DNA from: Anaerolineaceae bacterium UBA4775
GTDB taxonomy: Bacteria; Chloroflexota; Anaerolineae; Anaerolineales; Anaerolineaceae
Assembly: GCA_002403205.1 (NCBI GenBank)
Contig: DHHJ01000030.1
Span: 17,094-41,186 of the forward strand
Length of the DNA: 24,093 nucleotides
Direction: 5' to 3'
The position numbers and the translations under genes were made by a program. Positions 1 to 8,428 of this stretch are shown here, in pieces. How positions within the stretch are numbered: the stretch's first letter is position 1; every line of letters begins with the position of its first letter. The notes beneath the pieces were generated by a model that was given only the letters and a program-made list of their open reading frames with translations, was not told the origin of the DNA and made no database searches.

Positions 1-41
1 AAATAGGACATTACTACTTTGCCCTAACACAAACTAACGCG

Positions 42-70
42 TTGACATGCTGGTCAGTCTATGTTAACAT
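42..70 (+). promoter_or_regulatory. Sigma-70-type promoter of the LacI-family gene
   Basis: A perfect -35 box TTGACA (42-47) is followed after exactly 17 bases by TAACAT (65-70), which matches the -10 consensus at four of six positions. Transcription would start near 77, about 26 bases before the regulator's start codon. Confidence 0.7.
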
Positions 71-88
71 AAAACTGGAAATCCTTTT

Positions 89-104
89 ATGAAAGCAGTT
101 TCAT
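89..104. promoter_or_regulatory. Palindrome over the regulator start codon, possible autoregulatory operator
   Basis: ATGAAAGCAGTTTCAT is an inverted repeat with 6-base arms (ATGAAA/TTTCAT) and a 4-base centre. It lies just downstream of the predicted transcription start and overlaps the ATG at 103. LacI-family proteins bind palindromes of about this size, but the usual central CG is missing, so the operator role is inferred. The left arm also opens a five-codon reading frame (ATG at 89) whose TGA overlaps the regulator ATG. Confidence 0.35.
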
Positions 105-1113
105 GACCCAATCCAAACGCTCCCTGACCATCTACGACGTTGCCGAAGCCGCGGGCGTATCGATCTCAACGGTCTCCCGCGTGATCAATGCCAGCCCCAA
201 TGTGGGCGATGCCACCCGCGACCGCGTCCAGGAGGTGATTGACCGGTTAGGGTTCGTCCCCAAAGCCGAGGCACGTGCCCGAGCGATGAAGGATTTTGCC
301 CGCATCGGCGTGTTAACCCCTTTCTTCACCGCGCCGGCCTTTGTTCAGCGCTTGCGGGGTGTCGCAGAAAGGCTGATTTCCACTCGCTACGAGCTGACCA
401 TCTTCACCATCGAATCCATCGATCACCTCAACCACTACCTGGCCACCCTGCCGATCACAGGCCATTTAGAGGGCTTGATCCTGCTATCCTTGCGGGTCAA
501 CAACGATTCGGCTGAAAAACTTAAAAAACACAGCCTCGAAACCGTGCTGATCGAATACCCCCGGCACGACCTCAACACCGTCGAGATCGATGACGTTGGG
601 GGCGGCGAATTGGCTGCTGAATTTTTGATCAGCAAGGGTCATCGCCGGTTGGCCTTCCTCGGCGACACCTCCGACCTGGGCGCGTATGCCATTTTACCCA
701 TCACCATGCGGTTGCAAGGGTTCAAAAACGGGATTCATGCTGCAGGCCTGTCCCTGCCTGACAAATACATCTGCACCTCGCGTTACGATGTAAAGGACGC
801 CGAACGGAACATTGAGCCCCTTTTGCGCCTGCCAGACCACCCGACAGCCATCTTTTGCGCTACAGACATGCAAGCCCTGGGTGTGGTCAACAAAGCCCGG
901 CAACTGGGCCTGAGGGTCCCCGAAGACCTGGCCGTGTTAGGCTTTGACGACCTTGATTTCGCCGATTATGTTGGACTGAGCACCATTCACCAGCCCCTGG
1001 ATGAATCCGGTCGGATAGCCGTTGAGATATTGCTTTCCCGGATTGAAGACCCCGAGCGTCCTCTGCGGCATGTGCGTTTACCACTCAAGATCATCGAACG
1101 GCAGACGACGTAG
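103..1113 (+). CDS. LacI/GalR-family transcriptional regulator
   Basis: The 336-residue product has the usual length and layout of a LacI-family repressor. An N-terminal helix-turn-helix (about residues 8-30, with VAEAAGVSISTVSRVIN) is followed by a hinge (about 50-62) and a periplasmic-binding-protein-like effector domain (about 67-330) carrying typical ATAIFCATD-like and VLGFDD stretches. It lies directly upstream of a PfkB sugar kinase and amylosucrase on the same strand, so it is probably the local regulator of sucrose or fructose use; the effector cannot be read from the sequence. A strong promoter lies upstream, and a palindrome overlapping the start suggests autoregulation. The Shine-Dalgarno is poor; the ATG at 103 was chosen because the helix-turn-helix begins immediately after it. 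Confidence 0.93.
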   Translation: MTQSKRSLTIYDVAEAAGVSISTVSRVINASPNVGDATRDRVQEVIDRLGFVPKAEARARAMKDFARIGVLTPFFTAPAFVQRLRGVAERLISTRYELTIFTIESIDHLNHYLATLPITGHLEGLILLSLRVNNDSAEKLKKHSLETVLIEYPRHDLNTVEIDDVGGGELAAEFLISKGHRRLAFLGDTSDLGAYAILPITMRLQGFKNGIHAAGLSLPDKYICTSRYDVKDAERNIEPLLRLPDHPTAIFCATDMQALGVVNKARQLGLRVPEDLAVLGFDDLDFADYVGLSTIHQPLDESGRIAVEILLSRIEDPERPLRHVRLPLKIIERQTT

Positions 1114-1123
1114 CCGTCTTTTT
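1098..1123 (+). terminator. Weak hairpin plus T-run at the end of the regulator gene
   Basis: ACGGC (1098-1102) can pair with GCCGT (1113-1117) around the stop codon, followed by a five-T run (1119-1123). The stem is short, so termination may be partial. A separate -10 box follows for the next genes. Confidence 0.4.
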
Positions 1124-1132
1124 GTACAAAGT

Positions 1133-1138
1133 TATAAT
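1133..1138 (+). promoter_or_regulatory. TATAAT -10 box for the kinase-amylosucrase transcript
   Basis: A perfect TATAAT lies between the regulator and the sugar kinase. No good -35 is found 16-18 bases upstream, so the promoter may need an activator. The predicted start near 1145 would put the large inverted repeat 1141-1215 at the very 5' end of the mRNA. Confidence 0.45.
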
Positions 1139-1140
1139 TC

Positions 1141-1215
1141 ACCTGTATCAACATCGCTCTGGTCGGTGTAACGAGCGCCTGAGATCACCAGCGGTGATGT
1201 TGATCAAATACAGGT
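1141..1215. repeat. Long imperfect inverted repeat in the 5' leader of the kinase gene
   Basis: The left side ACCTGTATCAACATC (1141-1155) is matched by GATGTTGAT (1196-1204) and, after the insertion CAAAT, ACAGGT (1210-1215). Pairing continues inwards with CTGGT (1159-1163) against ACCAG (1187-1191). A competing smaller palindrome, ATCACC-AGC-GGTGAT, occupies 1184-1198. It could act as an operator at the DNA level or as a hairpin in the leader RNA; I recognise no known riboswitch. Confidence 0.6.
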
Positions 1216-1265
1216 CAGCCTGAGCGGTTGATCTATGCCTGGATGGCGAAAGGGTGGCTGCTGGT

Positions 1266-2222
1266 ATGTATGAAGTTGTTACCTTAGGCGAATTGCTGAT
1301 TGATTTTGTCCCCACGGTTTCTGGCGTTTCCTTAATTGACGCACCGGCCTTTAAAAAAGCGCCTGGCGGCGCCCCCGCCAATGTGGCAGCAGGCCTGGCC
1401 AAGCTGGGCACCCCTTGCGCGTTTTTGGGCAAGGTGGGCGATGATGCCTTTGGCGAATTTTTAAAAGAAACCCTGGAAGGTGTGGGGGTGAACACTTCTG
1501 GCCTGGTATTTTCGGAAAAAGCACGCACAGCATTGGCGTTCGTCTCGCTGCGGGCCGACGGCGAGCGCGAATTCATGTTTTATCGACATCCCAGCGCAGA
1601 TATGCTGTATGAACCCCACGAAGTGGCCACAGATCTGATCAAAAACGCCCGATTCTTCCACTTTGGGTCGATCAGCCTGATCAGCGAACCTTCCCGGAGC
1701 GCCACCCTTGCCGCCCTGCAGACAGCCCTCGAAAACGACGTCATTGTCTCATATGACCCCAATTTGCGGCTGGCCTTGTGGCCAAGTCCGGTGGCAGCTA
1801 AAGCGGGGATGCTCAGCGTTTGGGATCAGGCCGACCTGATCAAAGTCAGTGAAGATGAGCTCTTCTTCCTGACGGGAACTGATGACCTCGACCTGGCCGT
1901 TGAACGGCTGTGGCGCAAGCACTTACGGCTGATGGTAGTCACCCTGGGCAAGCAGGGCTGCCTGTATTACACACACCATTTCAAAGGCGAAGTGCCGGGG
2001 TTTGCCGTTAAATCCGTCGATACCACCGGCGCCGGAGATGGTTTTGTGGCCGGCTTGATCAATGGGCTGCTCAAGCATCCCCGGGCCTGGGCAGATGAAA
2101 CGGAACTCCGAGCGGTGTGCCGGTTTGCCAACGCCGTAGGGGCGCTCACCACCACTCAGCGCGGGGCAATCCCGGCCTTGCCGACCCAGCAGCAGGTGGA
2201 CGCCTTCCTCGAATTAATATAA
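1266..2222 (+). CDS. PfkB-family sugar kinase, probable fructokinase
   Basis: This is a ribokinase/PfkB-fold kinase of 318 residues that would phosphorylate a sugar with ATP in the cytoplasm. The N-terminal signature GGAPANVAAGLAKLG and the C-terminal signature DTTGAGDGFVAGL are both intact; Asp258 in GAGD is the expected catalytic base. The early GELLIDFVP stretch is typical of bacterial fructokinases. An upstream in-frame GTG at 1254 exists, but it abuts the purine-rich AAAGGG. The ATG at 1266 has better spacing, so I use it. The amylosucrase gene follows 57 bases later on the same strand, and amylosucrase releases fructose, so fructose is the likely substrate. Pseudouridine or other PfkB kinase activity is less likely. 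Confidence 0.88.
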   Translation: MYEVVTLGELLIDFVPTVSGVSLIDAPAFKKAPGGAPANVAAGLAKLGTPCAFLGKVGDDAFGEFLKETLEGVGVNTSGLVFSEKARTALAFVSLRADGEREFMFYRHPSADMLYEPHEVATDLIKNARFFHFGSISLISEPSRSATLAALQTALENDVIVSYDPNLRLALWPSPVAAKAGMLSVWDQADLIKVSEDELFFLTGTDDLDLAVERLWRKHLRLMVVTLGKQGCLYYTHHFKGEVPGFAVKSVDTTGAGDGFVAGLINGLLKHPRAWADETELRAVCRFANAVGALTTTQRGAIPALPTQQQVDAFLELI

Positions 2223-2279
2223 ACCTTTCCAAGCGGGTTGCAGGCCGGCGAGCGCGGCCTTTAAAGGAGGTGCATTGTG

Positions 2280-4238
2280 ATGACAAATGAAAACCTGGAT
2301 GTGATGCAAGCAGCCCAGCGCACGCTGGACAGACTGCTGCCGCGGCTTGAAGCTGATTTTTCATCCTACGCCAAAGACCACCCTCGCGACTGGAAGCAAT
2401 TTCTGACCCGGCTGCACAAGCACTTCCCGCGCCTGTTTGCCATCCTGCTGCATCTGTACGGTGAGCAGTATGATTTTTTCTTTCATGTCGAGGAGCTTTT
2501 GGGTCTCATGGCGGGTGCCTGGTCTACCAGGTCAACGGATTTGAAAGCACTGGATGTTTCCCGCGAACAGCAACCTGCCTGGTTTCAGGATCATCACATG
2601 GTGGGCGGAGTCTGTTATGTTGACCTGTTCGCCGGCAACCTGGCGGGAATTCAGCGAAAAATCCCGTATTTCAAGGAACTTGGCCTGACGTACCTGCACC
2701 TGATGCCCCTGTTCCGCAGCCCGGAGGGTGAAAATGACGGCGGGTATGCCATCAGCAGCTACCGAGAAGTGGACCCCCCATTGGGCACCATGGACGAATT
2801 GCGTGTCCTGGCTGATGAACTGCGCACAGAAGGCATCAGCCTGGTGCTCGATTTTGTGTTCAACCACACATCCAATGAGCATCAATGGGCACTTAATGCC
2901 CGCGCCGGCGACCCAGACTATCAGCGCTATTACCGTATGTTCCCCGATCGAACCATGCCAGATGCCTACGAAGCACATCTGCGCGAGATCTTCCCGGATG
3001 AGCACCCGGGCGCTTTCACCTATTTTGATGATATCGAGCAATGGGTGTGGACCACCTTCCACAGCAACCAGTGGGACCTGAACTACGCCAACCCGGAGGT
3101 CTTTAACCAGATGGCCAACGAGATGCTGTTCCTGGCAAACCAGGGGGTTGAAGTACTCCGCTTGGACGCTGTGGCCTTCATCTGGAAAGCCCTGGGGACT
3201 TCCTGTGAGAACCTGCCGGAAGCGCATATGATCATCCAGGCCTTCAACGCCATTGCACGCATCGCCTCACCCGCCCTGCTGTTCAAATCCGAGGCGATCG
3301 TACACCCGGATGAAGTCGCCAAGTATATTCTCCCGGATGAATGCCAGCTCTCATACAACCCGCTGCTGATGGCCTTGCTGTGGAACAGCCTGGCCACCCG
3401 TGATGTGCAACTGCTTCAGTATTCCATGGCCAACCGCTTTGACATCCCCGAAGGGTGTGCCTGGGTGAACTATGTCCGCTGCCACGATGACATCGGCTGG
3501 ACCTTCTCCGATGAGGACGCTGGCGCCTTGGGCATCAACGCCTTCGACCACCGCCAGTTCCTGAATGCCTTCTACACCGGAACCTTTGAGGGCAGCTTTG
3601 CACGCGGTTTGCCCTTCCAGGCAAACCCCAAAACCCGTGATGCCCGCATTTCAGGCACCTGTGCGTCACTGGCAGGCCTTGAGAAAGCGCTCAAAGAAGA
3701 GACTGCAGCAGAAGTTGAGATCGCCATCCGCCGCATCCTCCTCGTGCACAACGTGATCCTGTCGATTGGCGGCATACCGCTAATCTATTTAGGTGATGAA
3801 GTGGGGACGTTGAACGATTACACCTACCGCCATGACCCAGCCAAAGCAGATGACAGCCGCTGGGTTCACCGACCGCCTGCTGAACCGCTGCGGTATGCCC
3901 AAAAGGAAGATCAGGAGGCGATTCCCGGCAAGATCTTCCTTGGCCTTAAGCGTTTGATTCATCTCAGGAAATCTGTTGCCAATTTGGACTGTGACACACC
4001 CGAATTTGTTCAAACAGGTAACCCCCATGTGTTCGGCTACCTCCATTCCGGGGGAGATGGTGAAATCCTGTTCTTGAACAACTTCAGCGATCAAACCCAG
4101 GTGGTATCTAAAAACCTGATGCGGCTGTGCGGCCTGGCATTCCCATTGGTGGACCTGGTCAGTGAGCAGGTTTTTGAAGATGAAACCGACCTGACCCTAT
4201 CTCCCTGCCAGTACTTATGGCTGCAAACCAGCCCATGA
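2280..4238 (+). CDS. ams: Amylosucrase (GH13 sucrose glucosyltransferase)
   Basis: Amylosucrase transfers glucose from sucrose onto an alpha-1,4-glucan and releases fructose. The 652-residue protein has a helical N-terminal domain (about 1-100), a GH13 barrel with the inserted domain, and a C-terminal beta domain. The catalytic triad is visible: nucleophile Asp296 in VLRLDAVAFIWK, acid/base Glu338 in FKSEAIVHP, and Asp403 in CHDDIGWTF. All three sit at a constant offset of ten from the Neisseria polysaccharea residues Asp286, Glu328 and Asp393, which argues strongly for amylosucrase rather than another GH13 enzyme. A strong ribosome-binding site, AAAGGAGGTG (2263-2272), serves the ATG at 2280; an in-frame GTG at 2277 is also possible. 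There is no signal peptide, so it should act in the cytoplasm. No sucrose transporter is in the window. Confidence 0.95.
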   Translation: MTNENLDVMQAAQRTLDRLLPRLEADFSSYAKDHPRDWKQFLTRLHKHFPRLFAILLHLYGEQYDFFFHVEELLGLMAGAWSTRSTDLKALDVSREQQPAWFQDHHMVGGVCYVDLFAGNLAGIQRKIPYFKELGLTYLHLMPLFRSPEGENDGGYAISSYREVDPPLGTMDELRVLADELRTEGISLVLDFVFNHTSNEHQWALNARAGDPDYQRYYRMFPDRTMPDAYEAHLREIFPDEHPGAFTYFDDIEQWVWTTFHSNQWDLNYANPEVFNQMANEMLFLANQGVEVLRLDAVAFIWKALGTSCENLPEAHMIIQAFNAIARIASPALLFKSEAIVHPDEVAKYILPDECQLSYNPLLMALLWNSLATRDVQLLQYSMANRFDIPEGCAWVNYVRCHDDIGWTFSDEDAGALGINAFDHRQFLNAFYTGTFEGSFARGLPFQANPKTRDARISGTCASLAGLEKALKEETAAEVEIAIRRILLVHNVILSIGGIPLIYLGDEVGTLNDYTYRHDPAKADDSRWVHRPPAEPLRYAQKEDQEAIPGKIFLGLKRLIHLRKSVANLDCDTPEFVQTGNPHVFGYLHSGGDGEILFLNNFSDQTQVVSKNLMRLCGLAFPLVDLVSEQVFEDETDLTLSPCQYLWLQTSP

Positions 4239-4240
4239 CG

Positions 4241-4279
4241 GGTGACCTCAGACCATAATTCACCGGGGCACCATTTTTT
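4241..4279 (+). terminator. Possible terminator after amylosucrase
   Basis: GGTG (4241-4244) can pair with CACC (4269-4272), or GGTGA with TCACC (4260-4264), and six T residues follow (4274-4279). The stem is weak. Its position between two converging genes suits a terminator. Confidence 0.3.
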
Positions 4280-4300
4280 CTGTTTGGCTTGCTGGGATGA

Positions 4301-6370
4301 TCACTTTGATTGGGGGCACCAGACCGGGTCATAATCCATGCCCGGGTGATCCGTCAATTGGATCAAGTTTGCGCCGGGAAACGTCATCATATAGATATCG
4401 GAAAGCACGTCAAAATACCAGTAGTCAAACGCGAGCCAAAAGCCATCCGGTGAAATATCCACATTATCCATCAACGGGATATAGTCAAGACGTATCCTGG
4501 GGATGATCGGGTATTCCTCAGCCTGGCCGATATCCTCTAGGCGCATGCCGTACAGCTGTCTGGAGGGACTTCCCTGCCCAAGCGACTGGCTGAACAGGAT
4601 AATGGCGCTGTCCGTGTACCAGGCGGGATTGCTGTTGTCGATCAAACCGGATAGTGTGAATTGGATTTCATTCCCCCCATCCGCATCCATCAGCCAGATC
4701 TGTGAAACGCCCCGCTCTCGCACAAAAGCCAGTTGATCCCCATCCGGTGACCAGGCTGGCGAATAATCCGGGTAGGTGCCTTGCGACAACCTGATGGATT
4801 GCAGGTCATCCAAACGGATTTTGATTAGTTGGGGCCGACCATTGATCAGGGTTGTGTAGGCAATCCATTCACCATCGGGCGACCAGGCTGGGTCGAAATC
4901 CCCTTCCAATGAGGCAGGCAGAGGCGTCAGTTCACGGCTGTCCACATCGATGATAACCAGCCGTGAACCCGGATAACTCACCCGTTTTGCGGTACAGGGG
5001 GACGTAAATACAATTCGGGTGCCGTCAGGTGACCAATCGGGCTGGCAGGCACCATCTGGAAAGTCAGTAAGCTGGGTTGACACCTTGCTGGTCACATCCA
5101 CCAACCAGATTTGCGGAGTCCCTGTACGCTCAGAAACATAAGCGATCCGCCCCGATCCCCCGCCAGCGGGCGTTGGGTAAATCGTTGGCACCATCGTTGT
5201 AGGCACGGGTTGCGTTTCAGCCTGAACCTCAGGGGTATCTTCGAGGTTTAGAACATGTTCTTCGGTACCGCTATCCACAGCCTGGGTTTCCACCGATGGG
5301 CTATGGGTTGGGCGGTTTAAAATCGCGAGAAGTCCTTCCTGTCCGAGCACAGTCAGGCTCAGCACCACCAAAAGCGAGATAACCACCAAATCAAAAATCA
5401 GCCACACCGGGTCGAGCAATTTCCCTTGTTTGATCCCTCGGATACCAGCAAAAAATGGCAGGCTTTCTCTTTCTGGTTTATCTCGGGAGGGATCCCGCTT
5501 TTGCGTATCAGGCTGGTCGAGCACGCCCAGGCGTGTTTGGGCGCGTTTTTCAACAGATAGCGCGTCGCGGGCTTTGATCAGTGCGGATTTGAAATCCTGG
5601 GCGGACTGCCAGCGGTCTTCGAAGCGCAGGTTGAGCGCTTTTTCGATCGCCCGGGCAGTGGGTATAGAGACATGGGGCTGATAGCTTCTCAAGGGCGTTA
5701 GCTGGGTTTTGCCCGTTGTCCGGGCCAGGCTATCTTCAGGCTGATAGCCTGTTAGGGCAGCGTACAGGGTAGCCCCCAAAGAAAACACATCGGTACGATG
5801 ATCTGTTGCGCCTTCCCCATACTGCTCAGGCGGTGCATAACCGGGCGTCATCGCCCTAGCAGCTGTTGTAGTGTCCTCTTGGTCTTGCAGCACTTTAACC
5901 AGGCCAAAATCAACCAAGATCACTTCCCCATATGGCGAGAATTTGATGTTCCCAGGTTTGATGTCGCGGTGGGTGATGGCGGGTTCCTGTGAATGCAAAA
6001 AGATGAGCGCGTTGCAGATCTCAATTCCGATTTGCAGGGCTTCCATTTCCGTAACACCGTCTTCTTGTGACATCCATCCGCGCAGATCTTCCCCGTCGAT
6101 AAAATCCATGACCAAATACTGACCCAGACCCTCAACCTGGAAGTACTCGAACACGCGCGGTAAATTCGGGTGCCTGAGCGATGCTAAAATCTGGGCTTCA
6201 CGCTGGAATTGCCGGGTAGACCCTTCTTCTAATACAGTGTTCTCTTTGATCGCTACAGTGAGGTCTAAAATTTCATCCACAGCGCGGTAAACCGCGCCCA
6301 TGCTCCCTTGGCTAAGGATGTCAAGGATACGGTAACGCCTTTTGAGGAGATAACCATAATCTAAAGTCAT
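4301..6370 (-). CDS. Membrane Ser/Thr protein kinase with extracytoplasmic TolB/WD40-like propeller
   Basis: The 689-residue protein begins with a Hanks-type kinase domain (about 10-270). It has a glycine loop QGSMGAVYRA, the ATP-binding Lys42 in VAIKE, catalytic HRDIKPGN (Asp136), DFG at 154-156 and a PPE variant of the APE motif at 180-182. All key catalytic residues are present, so it should be active. One transmembrane helix lies at about 322-345. A Pro/Thr-rich linker leads to a C-terminal region (about 405-689) with repeated WSPDG-type blades typical of TolB-like propellers. The sensor would face outwards and signal to the cytoplasmic kinase. It diverges from the membrane protein at 6484, which has similar Pro/Thr stalks; a functional link is only inferred. 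The ligand and kinase targets are unknown. Confidence 0.93.
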   Translation of the reverse strand: MTLDYGYLLKRRYRILDILSQGSMGAVYRAVDEILDLTVAIKENTVLEEGSTRQFQREAQILASLRHPNLPRVFEYFQVEGLGQYLVMDFIDGEDLRGWMSQEDGVTEMEALQIGIEICNALIFLHSQEPAITHRDIKPGNIKFSPYGEVILVDFGLVKVLQDQEDTTTAARAMTPGYAPPEQYGEGATDHRTDVFSLGATLYAALTGYQPEDSLARTTGKTQLTPLRSYQPHVSIPTARAIEKALNLRFEDRWQSAQDFKSALIKARDALSVEKRAQTRLGVLDQPDTQKRDPSRDKPERESLPFFAGIRGIKQGKLLDPVWLIFDLVVISLLVVLSLTVLGQEGLLAILNRPTHSPSVETQAVDSGTEEHVLNLEDTPEVQAETQPVPTTMVPTIYPTPAGGGSGRIAYVSERTGTPQIWLVDVTSKVSTQLTDFPDGACQPDWSPDGTRIVFTSPCTAKRVSYPGSRLVIIDVDSRELTPLPASLEGDFDPAWSPDGEWIAYTTLINGRPQLIKIRLDDLQSIRLSQGTYPDYSPAWSPDGDQLAFVRERGVSQIWLMDADGGNEIQFTLSGLIDNSNPAWYTDSAIILFSQSLGQGSPSRQLYGMRLEDIGQAEEYPIIPRIRLDYIPLMDNVDISPDGFWLAFDYWYFDVLSDIYMMTFPGANLIQLTDHPGMDYDPVWCPQSK

Positions 6371-6428
6371 GTTGGGCTCAGAATCTTCCTGGTGCTTCCC
6401 TCCAACCCAGTAAACAGTTCGATATCTA

Positions 6429-6455
6429 ATTGTAAGCGATAAAATACGCTATAAT
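6429..6455. promoter_or_regulatory. Divergent promoter region (kinase / Pro-Thr membrane protein)
   Basis: On the plus strand a perfect TATAAT (6450-6455) would start transcription near 6462. That makes the TTG at 6460 unusable and supports the ATG at 6484. On the minus strand TACAAT (complement of 6429-6434) could serve the kinase gene. Neither has a clear -35 box. The two -10 boxes lie only 15 bases apart, so the two transcripts could interfere or be co-regulated. Confidence 0.45.
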
Positions 6456-6483
6456 TCGTTTGTTCGATGGAAACTTAACCATT

Positions 6484-7380
6484 ATGCAAATTGATATCCG
6501 TTCCACCGTCTTGACAGCGGCCATCATCATGGGCTTTGCCGCTATTTTAACCTTAATTTTGGGAATCAACCACCTGGTCAAGGGGCGAAAAATCCCATTT
6601 TTTGGAAAACGGCATGCCCGCATGATGCGCGGTTGGCGTCTGATCATCATTGCGATCGTTTTGGTCCCATTAGCCTGGCTGGTTCTGAACTATTCAGAAC
6701 CGGTTGTGTACAATTTTATCTCACCTTCTCCAACAGCAACCCAGACCCCGACGATCACCATCACACCCAGCATCACCCTCACCCCGTCGATCACCCTCAC
6801 GCCTACCATCACCGACACACCTTCCGTCACCAGCACACCCAGCATGCCCGGGGAAATCGAGGATGAGTTTGAAGCGGAGATTCCCCCCGACCCGGATACG
6901 GTCTTCAGCCCAATCGTCTTTTCTCAGCAGATCAGCGAAGAGTGGCAGCCAATCGATCCTGCAGTTGAGTTTGAAAACCCGGTCGGAAGGCTGTTTGGCA
7001 CCTTTAGCTACAACAACATGGCCGTAGGTTCGCAATGGACCGCCCTGTGGTATTGGGAGGGTGAATTGGTTCATTACCAAACCCGCCCATGGGTCAACGG
7101 CACCGGCGGCTATGGCTACACGGATTGGGATCCCCCCGCTGAAAATTGGCGCCCAGGCGCTTACGAAGTGCAGATGTTTATGGGCTCAGAGTGGAAGATC
7201 TCGGGCTATTTCACCGTGATCGGCGAAATTCCCTCCCCGACCGTCACCCCGTCTCCCACCCAGACCAGTTCACCCACGCTGACGAGCACTCCCTCCCTCA
7301 CGCCCAGCCCTACAGCCACGGTGACCCCATCACAAACTCGCTGGCCAACGGCCACCAACACCCCCACACCAACCCCTTAA
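6484..7380 (+). CDS. Membrane-anchored protein with Pro/Thr-rich stalk and tail, function unknown
   Basis: I do not recognise the family. The 298-residue product has two hydrophobic segments (about 9-28 and 44-62) separated by a short basic loop. A Pro/Thr/Ser-rich stretch (about 79-122) precedes a folded-looking domain (about 123-248) rich in Trp and Tyr, with YWEGELVHYQTRPW and a GAYEVQMFMGSEW-like pattern that suggests a beta-sandwich. A second Pro/Thr tail (about 252-298) runs to the stop. Such low-complexity linkers are common in extracytoplasmic proteins of Chloroflexota and may be glycosylated; that is inference. The first ATG after the -10 box was chosen over an upstream TTG at 6460. 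It diverges from the Ser/Thr kinase, whose own linker is similar in style, so both may act at the cell surface. Confidence 0.8.
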   Translation: MQIDIRSTVLTAAIIMGFAAILTLILGINHLVKGRKIPFFGKRHARMMRGWRLIIIAIVLVPLAWLVLNYSEPVVYNFISPSPTATQTPTITITPSITLTPSITLTPTITDTPSVTSTPSMPGEIEDEFEAEIPPDPDTVFSPIVFSQQISEEWQPIDPAVEFENPVGRLFGTFSYNNMAVGSQWTALWYWEGELVHYQTRPWVNGTGGYGYTDWDPPAENWRPGAYEVQMFMGSEWKISGYFTVIGEIPSPTVTPSPTQTSSPTLTSTPSLTPSPTATVTPSQTRWPTATNTPTPTP

Positions 7381-7403
7381 AGATCAATTCATGCAAGCAA
7401 GGG

Positions 7404-8339
7404 TCAATAGGTGCCCGTGCCAGTCACAGGCCGCATGGCTTTGGCGACCAGGGCCGCCACGCGAGCATTATTCTTGAGCAGGTCCAGGTTGGCGCGCAGG
7501 CTTTCCCCGCCCGTCAGCTCGCTGACGCGCCGCAGCAGGAAGGGGGTTGTGGCAGCGCCGTGGATGCCCGCACCATCGGCCTCGGCCAGCGCCGTGCTGA
7601 TGGCCGCTTCCATTTTCTCGGCGGGCATGGCGCTGCTTTCCGGGGGTGGGACCACCAGCAGCACCGCACTCCCCAGGCCGGCCTCCCAGGACTCAACGGC
7701 AATCCGGGCGACCTCTTCAGGCGTCTCCACGCGGAAGTCAACGGGCAACCCGCTCGTACGGGTGAAGAAACCAGGGAAATCATCGGTTTGATAGCCGATC
7801 ACCGGTACGCCCTGTGTTTCCAGCACTTCCCGGGTGGCCGGCAGATCGAGAATCGCCTTGGCACCGGCGCATACCACCACAACACGCGAGCGGCTGAGCT
7901 GGTACAGGTCGGTTGAGACATCAAAGGGTGCGCCGCGGTGAACACCACCAATCCCGCCGGTGGCAAACACGCGGATGCCGGCCTGTTCTGCCACATAGGC
8001 GGTGGCTGCCACGGTGGTACCGCCACTCAGACCGCCTGCCAGCGCGATCCCAAAGTCCCGCAGGCTGATCTTGCGGGTGTTTTCTCTGTCGGCCAGGGCA
8101 AGCAGTTGCGAATCTGTCAGCCCAACGTGGATTTTGCCATCCAGCAGGGCGATGGTGGCGGGTGTGGCCCCATGCGCCAGCACCTGCGCTTCCATATCCC
8201 GGGCAAGGTCCACATTCTTGGGCGCGGGCAGCCCGTGGGTGACCACTGCTGATTCGAGCGCCACCACCGGCATCCCTGCCTGGCGGGCCTGGATCAGGTT
8301 TTCTGAAAGAACAAACGCTTTGGGTAAGGGTTTCAACAT
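7404..8339 (-). CDS. psuG: Pseudouridine-5'-phosphate glycosidase
   Basis: PsuG reversibly cleaves the C-C glycosidic bond of pseudouridine 5'-phosphate to uracil and ribose 5-phosphate, a nucleoside salvage step. The 311-residue product has the family's length and motifs. These include Glu29 in ALESAVVTHG, Asp144 in FDVSTDLYQL, the Schiff-base Lys161 in CAGAKAILDLPAT, and Asn284 in SLRANLDLLKNNA; they correspond to E. coli Glu31, Asp149, Lys166 and Asn289. The start at 8339 is preferred to an upstream ATG at 8369 because AAAGGA (complement of 8350-8355) sits 10 bases ahead of it. No psuK neighbour is present. It converges with the Pro/Thr membrane protein and lies downstream of comEC on the same strand. 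Confidence 0.94.
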   Translation of the reverse strand: MLKPLPKAFVLSENLIQARQAGMPVVALESAVVTHGLPAPKNVDLARDMEAQVLAHGATPATIALLDGKIHVGLTDSQLLALADRENTRKISLRDFGIALAGGLSGGTTVAATAYVAEQAGIRVFATGGIGGVHRGAPFDVSTDLYQLSRSRVVVVCAGAKAILDLPATREVLETQGVPVIGYQTDDFPGFFTRTSGLPVDFRVETPEEVARIAVESWEAGLGSAVLLVVPPPESSAMPAEKMEAAISTALAEADGAGIHGAATTPFLLRRVSELTGGESLRANLDLLKNNARVAALVAKAMRPVTGTGTY

Positions 8340-8428
8340 GTGGGTGTGATCCTTTACATAGTGAGACAAATAAACATAGGGCTTAAGGTAAATTGTAAAG
8401 CATTTTGGTTAAGCGTGGAGAAGATTGA

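Noticed and set aside
1266..2222. PfkB gene as the pseudouridine kinase partner of psuG
   Set aside because: psuG is about 5 kb away on the other strand, while amylosucrase is the immediate co-directional neighbour; fructokinase fits better.
2532..3227. A 231-codon open frame on the minus strand inside amylosucrase
   Set aside because: It is a shadow of the strongly supported amylosucrase gene and shows no recognisable motif.
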